From the NCBI RefSeq assembly GCF_025486315.1, contig NZ_JAOOPY010000011.1, positions 62,001 to 126,000 of the forward strand: 64,000 bases of DNA, in the 5' to 3' direction. Below the pieces are notes generated by a model. The model did not search any database, was not told the origin of the DNA, and worked only from the letters and a program-made list of their open reading frames with translations. The translations under genes and the position numbers were made by a program. Source of the stretch: Variovorax sp. N23. Its GTDB lineage: Bacteria > Pseudomonadota > Gammaproteobacteria > Burkholderiales > Burkholderiaceae_C. This document shows positions 8,638 through 16,270 of the stretch, one piece after another (positions within the stretch are counted from its first letter, which is position 1; each line of letters opens with the position of its first letter).

Positions 8638-8657
8638 ACGCCGGTGTGCCCGGGCTG

Positions 8658-9656
8658 ATGCCCGTGTTCGAGTCGCTCGACGCGCTGGCGACCGCGTCGC
8701 AGCCGCCGTGCCTCATCGTCAACCCGCTGAGCTTTCGCGCGTCGCGCGGCCTGGCCGAGCAGGCCCAGGCCGTGGCGAAGTCGCAGGGGGCCGAGGTGGT
8801 GGTGGTCGACGGGCCGGCCTCGCTCACGGCCGCCGTCGAGACCATCCTGGCCCGCCGCCAGCGCCACGTGATGGTGCTGGCCGGTGACGGCACCGTGCGC
8901 GCCGTGATCGACCAACTGGCCAGCCTGCCGGCCGGTGCCTGGCTGCCGGATCTGCTCGTGCTGCCCGGCGGCCGCACCAACCTGACGGCCGCCGACCTCA
9001 CACCGGGCATGGATGCGCTCACCGCACTCCAGCGCGGCCTCGCGGCCATCGCCGCCAAGCGCTGGGACGCCGCCATGGTCGAGCGCGCCACCCTGTGCAT
9101 CGAGCAGACGCCGGCGCCGGCGCGTTACGGCCTGTGGGTCGGTGCGGCGCTGATCGACGGCGCGATCCGTCGCACGCATGCGCACCGCATCGGTGGCGAC
9201 GGCGCGCTGCGCACCGGCCACCTGAGCACGGCGTTTTCCTTGCTGCGCCTCGCGGTCCTGGCGCTGCGCGGGCGTCCCGGCCTGTCGTGCCCCGATCTGC
9301 ACATCGACGCCGGGGCACTCGGCCGCCTCCAGGGCAAGGTGAGCCTGCTGCTGGCCACGACGCTGCTGCACCGCCGGGGCCTGTTCGACCCGTATGCGAC
9401 GCGCGCCGACGGCGGCATGCGCCTGACGGCGGTGTCGCGCCACGCCGCCGGCTTCTACCGTTCGCTGCCGCGTCTGCTGACGGGGCGCTTCTCGCGTTCG
9501 ATGGACGTGGCCCACGGCTTTCTCAGTGGCGGCTGCGCGCAGGCCGAGATCACCGGCCTCTGCGGCTATTCGCTCGACGGCGAGGCCTACGACACCGACC
9601 CGGCGCGCCCGGTCGTGATCCGTCGCGGCCCCTCTCTTCGGTTCTTCGCAACATGA
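8658..9656 (+). CDS. Diacylglycerol/sphingosine kinase-like lipid kinase
   Basis: This 332-residue protein belongs to the DAG-kinase/YegS/LCB5 family, which phosphorylates the hydroxyl of a lipid with ATP. The ATP-site motif reads LAGDGTVRAV (74-83) where most members have GGDGT, followed by VLPGGRTNLTA (101-111) where most have LPxGTxND. The C-terminal beta domain with YSLDGE replaces the usual DGE motif and is present. The start is uncertain: ATG 8658 is used, but TTG 8634 (overlapping the desaturase stop as TTGA) and GTG 8646 are in frame. A kinase producing phosphatidate or a related phospholipid would feed the Tam41-like enzyme upstream. Confidence 0.78.
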   Translation: MPVFESLDALATASQPPCLIVNPLSFRASRGLAEQAQAVAKSQGAEVVVVDGPASLTAAVETILARRQRHVMVLAGDGTVRAVIDQLASLPAGAWLPDLLVLPGGRTNLTAADLTPGMDALTALQRGLAAIAAKRWDAAMVERATLCIEQTPAPARYGLWVGAALIDGAIRRTHAHRIGGDGALRTGHLSTAFSLLRLAVLALRGRPGLSCPDLHIDAGALGRLQGKVSLLLATTLLHRRGLFDPYATRADGGMRLTAVSRHAAGFYRSLPRLLTGRFSRSMDVAHGFLSGGCAQAEITGLCGYSLDGEAYDTDPARPVVIRRGPSLRFFAT

Positions 9657-9715
9657 GCGCCGCCCGGCCGCCCGAAGGCGCTCAGCACCGCAGCCCGCAG
9701 GGCGGAGGTTATCCA

Positions 9716-11467
9716 ATGAGTGGCGAACCGACCGCCGCGCGCGCCCGCGGCGCGGTGCCGATGATCGGCGCCTTCGTGCGTGCCTACCCCGGCCGCAGCG
9801 CGGCCGCGCTCGCCGCGGTCTTCGTCGCCGGGCTGCTGGACGGCCTCGGCATGTCGATGCTGCTGTCGATGCTCACGCTCACGACCGCCAACGACCCGGG
9901 CCGCAAGCCCTCGATGCCCGAGCAGGTCGCCACGCGCATCGCCGACGTCCTGGGCTTGCAGCCGACCGCGCCGGTGATGCTCACGCTGGCGATCGCGCTG
10001 ATCGCGTTGCGCGCCGGCCTCACGCTCGTGGCCAACAAGCAGGTCGGCTACACGGTCGCGCACATTGCTACCGACCTGCGCCTGGCGCTGATCCGCGCGG
10101 TGATGGGCGCGCGCTGGAGCCACTACCTGCAGCAGTCGGTCGGCCGCCTGTCGAACGCCGTGGCGACCGAGGCGCAGCGCGCGTCCGAAGCCTTCCAGTA
10201 CAGCGCCGAGATGGCGGCGATGCTGCTGAACTCGCTGATCTACATGGGCATCGCGCTGGCGATCTCCTGGCAGGCGGGCGTGGCCACGGCCATCGCCGGC
10301 GGCCTGCTGCTGACGCTGCTGCACACGCTCATCCGCAGTTCGCGCCGCGCGGGCCAGCACCAGACGCAGCTGCTGACCTCGCTGCTGTCGGCCATCGGTG
10401 CGCAGCTGGCCGCGGCCAAGCCGCTCAAGGCGATGGCCCGCGAGGACCACGTCGATGCCCTGCTGTCCGACCAGATGAAGCAGCTGCGCCGCGCGCTGCG
10501 CCGCCAGGTGGTCAGCCGCGAAGCGCTCAGCGCGCTGCAGGACCCGCTGCTCGCCATCATGGTCGGCACCGGCTTCTTCCTGAGCCTGGTGCTGCTGAAG
10601 ATGCCGCTGGCGTCCGTGCTGGTCATGCTTTTTCTGCTGGCGCGGGTGGTGAGCTACCTCTCGAAGACGCAGCGCGCGTACCAGCAGATCGTGGTGCGCG
10701 AGAGCGCCTACTGGGCGCTCATCGACGGCATCGACGCCGCGCATGCGCAGGCCGAACCGAAGGGCGGCGACCGCACGGCGACGCTGGCCGACGGCATCGC
10801 CTTCGACGGCGTGCGCTTCCGCCACGGCGACGGCCGGGTGGTGCTCGACGACGCGTCCTTCACCATCCATTCGCGCGAGCTGACCGTCATCGTCGGCCCT
10901 TCGGGTGCCGGCAAGACGACCGTGCTCGACCTGGTGGTCGGGCTGCTCCAACCGGAGGCCGGCAGCGTGCGCGTCGACGGCGTGCCGATGCCGGAGCTGG
11001 CCCTGCGCCCCTGGCGGCGGCAGATCGGCTACGTGCCGCAGGATTCGGTGCTGGTCAACGAATCCATCGCCTACAACCTCGCGCTCGGCGAGCAGGATCT
11101 GAGCGAGGCCGACCTGCGCGACGCCCTGCGCGCCGCCGATGCGCTCGACTTCGTCGACGCCATGCCCGAGGGCCTGCAGACCCGCGTGGGCGAGGGCGGC
11201 TCGCGCCTGTCCGGTGGTCAGCGTCAGCGCCTGGCCATCGCGCGGGCGCTGGTGCACAAGCCCAGTCTGCTGGTGCTCGACGAGGCCACCAGCAGCCTCG
11301 ACGCCGAAGCCCAGGCCGTGGTGATCGACACCGTCAAGCGCCTCAAAGGCAGCCTGACGATCCTGGCCGTGGCGCACCAGGGCCTGCTGATCGACGCGGC
11401 CGACCGCATCTACCGGCTGGCCGATGCGCAGGTGAGCCTGGTGCGCGGTCCGCAGGAGAAAACATGA
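9716..11467 (+). CDS. MsbA-like ABC exporter (fused membrane and ATPase domains)
   Basis: This 583-residue half-transporter has an N-terminal six-helix exporter domain (about 20-330). Its ATPase domain has Walker A GPSGAGKTT (394-402), the signature LSGGQ (498-502), and Walker B LLVLDEATSS near 520. It is expected to flip or export a lipid or other hydrophobic substrate as a homodimer. GGAGG lies 7 bases before ATG 9716, so I prefer this start to the in-frame ATG at 9653 that overlaps the previous stop. The H-loop region reads VAHQG rather than the common VAHR. It overlaps the acyltransferase gene by 4 bp. Coupling to lipid kinase, acyltransferase and LptFG-like genes points to export of the lipid made here. 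Confidence 0.85.
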   Translation: MSGEPTAARARGAVPMIGAFVRAYPGRSAAALAAVFVAGLLDGLGMSMLLSMLTLTTANDPGRKPSMPEQVATRIADVLGLQPTAPVMLTLAIALIALRAGLTLVANKQVGYTVAHIATDLRLALIRAVMGARWSHYLQQSVGRLSNAVATEAQRASEAFQYSAEMAAMLLNSLIYMGIALAISWQAGVATAIAGGLLLTLLHTLIRSSRRAGQHQTQLLTSLLSAIGAQLAAAKPLKAMAREDHVDALLSDQMKQLRRALRRQVVSREALSALQDPLLAIMVGTGFFLSLVLLKMPLASVLVMLFLLARVVSYLSKTQRAYQQIVVRESAYWALIDGIDAAHAQAEPKGGDRTATLADGIAFDGVRFRHGDGRVVLDDASFTIHSRELTVIVGPSGAGKTTVLDLVVGLLQPEAGSVRVDGVPMPELALRPWRRQIGYVPQDSVLVNESIAYNLALGEQDLSEADLRDALRAADALDFVDAMPEGLQTRVGEGGSRLSGGQRQRLAIARALVHKPSLLVLDEATSSLDAEAQAVVIDTVKRLKGSLTILAVAHQGLLIDAADRIYRLADAQVSLVRGPQEKT

Positions 11468-12405
11468 GCGACGCAGAACGCCCGGTCGACCTCGGTCGCC
11501 GCCTGCGCCGTGCGCGCCGTCGGGCGCTCTTCCTCGGCCTGCGCACGGTGCTGCGCGTGGCCGGCTTCCAGCGGGTGCGTGCGATCGGCCGGCTGACGGG
11601 CGCGCTGCAGTACCGGCTGGCGTGGCGCCAGCGGCGGCGCATCGCGCACGACATGGCGCTGGCGCTGGGCAAGCCGCCCGGCGATCCATCGATCGCGCCG
11701 CTGCTGCGCGAGGCCTACCGCGTGAACAACACCGCCGTGCTGGAAATCCTGGCCATGTTCGACCAGCGCCAGGATGAAGACGAACTCATCGCGCGCTGCG
11801 AGGTCGACGGCCTCGACCACCTGCGCGCCGCCATGGCCGGTGGCCGCGGCGCGATCCTGCTGGCCACGCACATGGGCAATGCCGCGCTGCTCACCGTGAA
11901 GCTGGCGCGCGCCGGCTGGGGCGTGAGCGTGGTCTACCGCGAGGCGCGGATGATGTCCGCCGGCCTGCTGCAGAACGGCCTCGAGCAGTACGGCATCGAA
12001 GGCATCCTGGCGAACACCGGGCTGCGTGCCTATGCGCAGATGGTCTCGGCGCTCAAGCAGGGCCGCATCGTCTTCGTGATGATGGACCAGGGCGTGCAGC
12101 AGGCCGAGACCGGCCTGATGCAGCGCTTTCTCGGCAAGGACGCCGCCATGCCGGCCGGCCCCGCGCAACTCGCGCGCGCCGCGCGTGCGCCGCTGCTGCC
12201 GGTGGCCACCACGGCGGCCGAGCCGGTCTGGCGCTTCGAGATCCAGCCGCCGGTGCCGCTGGGGCAGGGCTCGCTGGACGCGGACGTCGAGCGCCTGGTC
12301 CGGATCACCGAGCAGCAGGTTCGCCAGCACCCGCAGCTGTGGAGTTGGCACCACCGGCGATGGCGCAAGCTGCGGCCGGCGACGACGCCCCGGACACCGT
12401 CCTGA
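11464..12405 (+). CDS. LpxL/HtrB-like acyltransferase with an altered catalytic motif
   Basis: This 313-residue protein belongs to the lysophospholipid/Kdo2-lipid A acyltransferase family. Family features are the arginine-rich N-terminus, the block at 130-141, and the MMDQG and PAGPAQLARAARAPLLPV blocks toward the C-terminus. The usual catalytic H-x4-D/E motif reads H136-MGNA-A141, so the acidic partner is replaced by alanine. The N-terminal hydrophobic anchor is weak. The start ATG overlaps the ABC exporter stop. The protein could be a non-catalytic relative, or the acid may come from elsewhere, as some family members act as hydrolases or lipid binders. A short hairpin follows the stop. Confidence 0.78.
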   Translation: MSDAERPVDLGRRLRRARRRALFLGLRTVLRVAGFQRVRAIGRLTGALQYRLAWRQRRRIAHDMALALGKPPGDPSIAPLLREAYRVNNTAVLEILAMFDQRQDEDELIARCEVDGLDHLRAAMAGGRGAILLATHMGNAALLTVKLARAGWGVSVVYREARMMSAGLLQNGLEQYGIEGILANTGLRAYAQMVSALKQGRIVFVMMDQGVQQAETGLMQRFLGKDAAMPAGPAQLARAARAPLLPVATTAAEPVWRFEIQPPVPLGQGSLDADVERLVRITEQQVRQHPQLWSWHHRRWRKLRPATTPRTPS

Positions 12406-12410
12406 CGCCG

Positions 12411-12425
12411 CGGCCTTCGTGGCCG
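12411..12425. terminator. Possible bidirectional terminator hairpin
   Basis: CGGCC-TTCGT-GGCCG forms a 5-bp stem with a 5-base loop between the convergent stops of the acyltransferase and the VOC gene. There is no clear T tract, so the call rests on position and symmetry. Confidence 0.35.
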
Positions 12426-12426
12426 T

Positions 12427-12918
12427 TCAGGGCGCCGCCGTGCCCCCTCTTGCCGCCTCGATCGTGGCGACGTCGATCTTCCGCATCGTCATCATCGCGT
12501 CGAAGGCGCGCTTGGCCGCTGCGCGGTCGGGGTCGGCGATCGCGTCAGTGAGCGCGCGGGGTGTGATCTGCCATGACAAGCCCCACCGATCCTTGCACCA
12601 GCCGCAATCGCTCTCCTGGCCGCCGTTGCCGACGACGGCGTTCCACAGGCGATCGGTCTCGGCCTGATCGTCGGTCGCGATCTGGAACGAGAACGCCTCG
12701 CTGTGCTTGAAGTGGGGCCCGCCGTTCAGCCCGATGCACGGGATGCCGGCCACCGTGAACTCGACCAGCAGCACGTCGCCCTGCTGGCCGTCGGGGTAGT
12801 CGCCAGGGGCATGGTGCACCTTGCCGACGGCGCTGTCGGGAAAGGTCCTGGCGTAGAAGGTGGCGGCATCGACGGCGTCACCGTCGTACCAGAGGCAGAT
12901 CGTGTTCTTGCTGGCCAT
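12427..12918 (-). CDS. VOC-superfamily (PhnB-like) protein
   Basis: This 163-residue protein belongs to the PhnB/3-demethylubiquinone-methyltransferase-like branch of the vicinal-oxygen-chelate superfamily, cytoplasmic and of uncertain substrate. It has the family opening (ICLWYDGDAVDAATFYART), the FTVAGIPCIGLNGGPHFKHSE-like core at about residues 52-72, and CGWCKDRWGLSWQI near 118. The start at the complement of 12916-12918 has AAGGAG 7 bases upstream on the coding strand. It is a single-gene unit, convergent with the lipid cluster and divergent from the lipoprotein gene across 255 bp in which I see no firm element. Family members often act in antibiotic or toxin resistance, but nothing here shows that. 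Confidence 0.8.
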   Translation of the reverse strand: MASKNTICLWYDGDAVDAATFYARTFPDSAVGKVHHAPGDYPDGQQGDVLLVEFTVAGIPCIGLNGGPHFKHSEAFSFQIATDDQAETDRLWNAVVGNGGQESDCGWCKDRWGLSWQITPRALTDAIADPDRAAAKRAFDAMMTMRKIDVATIEAARGGTAAP

Positions 12919-13173
12919 CGTGTGTCTCCTTCGGGGCCGGCGCGGGCGGCCATCGTCGAGCCGCAAGGCACCCCTGTGCATTTGTACCTGAAAACGCGAC
13001 TTGCGCCGAGCCGTGGCCTCCCCAGGCTGACCACCCCTTCAAGCATTGCTGCTCGCTGCCGATAGCCGGGTAACGCCACGCGCCCGGTGTGCGGCCTGCA
13101 GAGCTTTGCTTCGCTTTGTCCACGCCGTCCGGGCACCTCACCCGCACCGGAATCGCCGGACAAGGACACGCCC

Positions 13174-14892
13174 ATGCTTCGCAGACTTCCCCATTCCCTT
13201 CTTGGCGCGATCGCGTCCCTGACCGCTGCTGCCGTGCTCACGGCCTGTGGCGGCGGTGGTGGGGGCGGCGGCGATGGTGGTGGCTCGGGCGGCGCCAGCG
13301 CCCCGCCGGTGGCCGCGGTCGACACGCCGTCGCCGCTCACTGCGGCCTGCACGAACTGCGGTGCCATCGACGGCAGCACCTACGCCGGTGCCGGCACCGG
13401 GGTGTGGCAGGTCTCGAACGACACGTCGCTGGCCAAGGACTTCGTGCTTTCCATCAAGGGCCTGACGGGCCAGCTCGTGACGCTGGTCTTCACCAACGAA
13501 TCGGCGCAGGAGGTCGTGATGCCGTCGCTGCAGATCCTGTCGTCGTCCACCACGCTGGCGCCGGCGCTGAGCAAGTCGATGGCCGGCGGCAGCGATGGCG
13601 CCGACGCGGGCACGGCGTTCAACGCCGACGTGGCCAACTTCAACCGCGACGGCTTCGCCCGGCTGCTGAGCACGCCCGCCGCGGCCGGCAGCATCAGCGC
13701 GAAGCTCTCCGCACTGTCGGCCCCGTCGGCGCCTGCCGCCACCTACACGGTGGGGCAGCAGCGCACCGTGTACCTGCTCGACCGGTCGCAGCGCACCGTG
13801 CAGCTGGCGGGCCAGCGCGCCACCGGCGACGGTACGGTCGTCAACGTGTGGGTGGAGACGAGCGAACTCAACCCGTCACGCGTGTCCGCGACACTGAGCG
13901 ACCGCGTGCGCGATGCCTTCGCCGGTGCCGGCGGCATCTACGACATGCTGGTGAAGGTCGGTGGGCCCTTGTGGGGGCCGCACGGGCACACGGAGCTGCT
14001 GTCCGGCAGCGGCCAGCCGATCGACATCTTCCTCGTCAACTTCGACCGCAACGGCCAGCCTTACGGCATGGGCGGCTACTTCTGGGGTCTGAACAACTTC
14101 AAGACGGGCGCGGGCCAACTGGCCTACAGCAACGAATCGCTGAGCATGTACATGGACACCGAGACGATGTACCTCGACGGCGACCGTGGCCTGCGCCAGG
14201 TCGTCACCGCGCTCGCGCACGAAGGCATGCACATGCAGAACTTCTACCGCCGCAGCGTCAGCATGGGCTCCCAGTTCGCCTTCGACGACTGGCTCGAGGA
14301 AATGTCGGCGCTGATGATGGAAGACTGGGCCAGCTACGCGCTCGACACCAGCCACAACGCCATCCGCGATGGGCGCCTGCCGTACTACCTGAACTACCGC
14401 GGCAGCGGCAGCTACAACTGCGAGCTGACCCGCTGGGACCCGATGGGCACCGTGTGCGAAAGCTATGCCGTGGTCGGCTCCTTCGGCGGCTACCTGAACC
14501 GCCAGTTCGGGCTGGGCTTCTTCCAGTCGGTGCTGCGCAGCACCGGCCTGACCGACTCGGCCGCCGTGCTCGAGGCCGCGATCAAGGCCCAGCGCCCGGA
14601 TTCCGGCATCGGCCAGGAACTGCGCCGCTTCTCGTCCGCTGCGGCCGGCCTGGTGCCGTTGAGCGCCGGCGTCGCCGGCTACAGCATGCCCACGCGCAAC
14701 GACGACGGCCTGCAACTGGTGGCCATGGACCCCGCCGTCCTCGGCGAGTCGGGCCGCGGCCTGCCGGCGGCGGTCCCGTCGATGCTCAAGGGCTTCGCAA
14801 GCTTCCCGGTGTCGCGCTCGCGCCTCTCGGGCACCTACAAGGAAACGGTGCGCGTGCCGCAGGGCAGCACGCTGACGGTGGTCATCCGCTGA
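13174..14892 (+). CDS. Lipoprotein metalloprotease, M30 (hyicolysin)-like
   Basis: This 572-residue surface or periplasmic protein begins with a lipoprotein signal: LTAC with the lipidated C25, followed by a glycine run at 26-33. A zinc-protease motif HEGMH occurs at 349-353, with MQNFYRR after it and DDWLEE (372-377) about 20 residues downstream that could supply the third ligand. This arrangement fits the M30 family. The stretch before it is probably a beta-rich propeptide or adhesion domain, containing CTNCGAIDG near residues 55-63. The ATG at 13174 was chosen because it leads straight into the signal peptide. It stands alone between short intergenic regions. Substrate unknown. Confidence 0.75.
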   Translation: MLRRLPHSLLGAIASLTAAAVLTACGGGGGGGGDGGGSGGASAPPVAAVDTPSPLTAACTNCGAIDGSTYAGAGTGVWQVSNDTSLAKDFVLSIKGLTGQLVTLVFTNESAQEVVMPSLQILSSSTTLAPALSKSMAGGSDGADAGTAFNADVANFNRDGFARLLSTPAAAGSISAKLSALSAPSAPAATYTVGQQRTVYLLDRSQRTVQLAGQRATGDGTVVNVWVETSELNPSRVSATLSDRVRDAFAGAGGIYDMLVKVGGPLWGPHGHTELLSGSGQPIDIFLVNFDRNGQPYGMGGYFWGLNNFKTGAGQLAYSNESLSMYMDTETMYLDGDRGLRQVVTALAHEGMHMQNFYRRSVSMGSQFAFDDWLEEMSALMMEDWASYALDTSHNAIRDGRLPYYLNYRGSGSYNCELTRWDPMGTVCESYAVVGSFGGYLNRQFGLGFFQSVLRSTGLTDSAAVLEAAIKAQRPDSGIGQELRRFSSAAAGLVPLSAGVAGYSMPTRNDDGLQLVAMDPAVLGESGRGLPAAVPSMLKGFASFPVSRSRLSGTYKETVRVPQGSTLTVVIR

Positions 14893-15002
14893 TCGCCGCC
14901 GGAGGGCAGGAGCGGGAGCGGGAAAGGGAAGCGGCCGTACTTGGCGCAGACATGGACGAATGCTAGGCTCGGCGCCCATTGCATGTCCGCGAGGCCTCGC
15001 CG

Positions 15003-16175
15003 ATGCCCGATGAGTTTTCCCCCCGCTCCGGCCGGGCGTATTCGCGCTCCTACCGGGAAGAGCAGCAGCGCCGCCGCGCCGCCCGTCGTTACCTGCTGCT
15101 GGGCGCCGGCGTGGCCGTCGTCGCCGCCGTGGCGCTGTTCATGGCGTGGATGCCCGATGCGCTGCCCGGGCGTCCGGCGGTCGTCGCGGCCGTCGAAGAC
15201 GGCGGGCCGACCGAGCGCACCGCCGCGCTCCCACCGCTGAACCTGCCGGCCGACGACGCCGCACACGGTTCGGGCATGGAATGGTGGTACTACAACGGCA
15301 TCCTTAGCGCGGCGAACGGCGAGCGCTATGCCTTTCACGTCGCGGTCTTCGTCGCCACCGGCCTGGTCAAGCACACGGCCATGCACGCCGCGCTGACCGA
15401 CCTGCAGACCGGCCGGCGCTACGCCAGCCAGACCCGCACCGGCGGCGTGCCGGCGCAGACTGTGACCAACGGCTTCGACTTCTCGCAGGGGCGCTGGCGC
15501 GTCGCGGCGGCCGGGCCGTCGCACACGCTGCGCACCGCGTCCGACGACATGGCGATCTCGCTCGATCTGAAGGACGCGGGGCCGGTGGTCGCGCACCGCG
15601 CCGCCGGCTCGAAGACGCCCGGCCTGCTCGACTTCGGCAAGGCCGGCATCAGCTACTACTACTCGCGCCCCCGCGTTGCCGCCAAGGGCGACATCACGGT
15701 GGGTGGCAAGACCGTGCCGGTGAGCGGCCAGGTCTGGTTCGACCACCAGTGGGGCGACTTCGACGCGTCCACGCTGGGCTGGAACTGGTTCGCGCTGCAT
15801 CTGGCCAGCGGCGCCGACGTGATGGTCTACCAGCTCTTCGACGCCGAGGGTCGCCCGGTCATGACCGCCGGCACGGTGTCCGACGACAAGGGCGCCACGC
15901 CGCTGAAGGGCGGGGACATCGAGATCACGCCCGGTGCGCGCTGGACCAGCCCGGCCACGCAGATTCCCTACGTCGTCGAGTGGCGCCTGCGTCTGCCCTC
16001 GGGCGTCTACGACGTGAAGCCCTTCTACCCCGACGGCGAATTCGATTCGCGCCAGACCACGGCCAACGTCTACTGGGAAGGGCCGGTGCGCGTGAGCGGC
16101 AGCGCCGACGGGCAGGGCTTCCTGGAGATGAGCGGCTACGACCGACTGGCGAACCTCGCCGCCAGCCGGCGCTGA
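15003..16175 (+). CDS. CrtC/AttH-like lipocalin-fold protein (DUF-type carotenoid hydratase relative)
   Basis: This 390-residue protein has an N-terminal membrane anchor (about 29-51) after a basic stretch. Its large beta-rich region has the signature of the AttH/CrtC family: MEWWYYNG (near 93), WFDHQWGDF (near 247) and LGWNWFALHL (near 258). Members include carotenoid 1,2-hydratases and secreted lipocalin-like proteins. With no carotenoid genes nearby, a periplasmic lipid-binding or hydrating role is more likely than carotenoid synthesis. ATG 15003 was chosen over an in-frame TTG at 14979. It usually sits beside an FtsX/LolC-type ABC operon in other proteobacteria; that context is missing here. 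Confidence 0.72.
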   Translation: MPDEFSPRSGRAYSRSYREEQQRRRAARRYLLLGAGVAVVAAVALFMAWMPDALPGRPAVVAAVEDGGPTERTAALPPLNLPADDAAHGSGMEWWYYNGILSAANGERYAFHVAVFVATGLVKHTAMHAALTDLQTGRRYASQTRTGGVPAQTVTNGFDFSQGRWRVAAAGPSHTLRTASDDMAISLDLKDAGPVVAHRAAGSKTPGLLDFGKAGISYYYSRPRVAAKGDITVGGKTVPVSGQVWFDHQWGDFDASTLGWNWFALHLASGADVMVYQLFDAEGRPVMTAGTVSDDKGATPLKGGDIEITPGARWTSPATQIPYVVEWRLRLPSGVYDVKPFYPDGEFDSRQTTANVYWEGPVRVSGSADGQGFLEMSGYDRLANLAASRR

Positions 16176-16270
16176 GCGGCATCGCGCGGCGCCCGCTCGG
16201 TCGGGCGTACCCGCGCTGCGGCGAGAATGGTCCGCCGCATCTCGCTTCCCTTTCACACGCCGCGCAGCGC

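Noticed and set aside
12919..13173. A regulatory element or small RNA in the longest gene-free gap
   Set aside because: No clear promoter pair, stable hairpin with T tract, or small reading frame with a ribosome-binding site could be seen.
13089..14966. A 625-codon plus-strand frame overlapping the lipoprotein protease gene
   Set aside because: The alternative frame gives Arg/His-rich sequence, while the other frame gives a lipobox, an HEXXH motif and normal amino-acid use.
15003..16175. Carotenoid 1,2-hydratase (crtC) for carotenoid synthesis
   Set aside because: Only the lipocalin-like fold signature is present; there are no carotenoid genes in the window and the protein has an N-terminal anchor.
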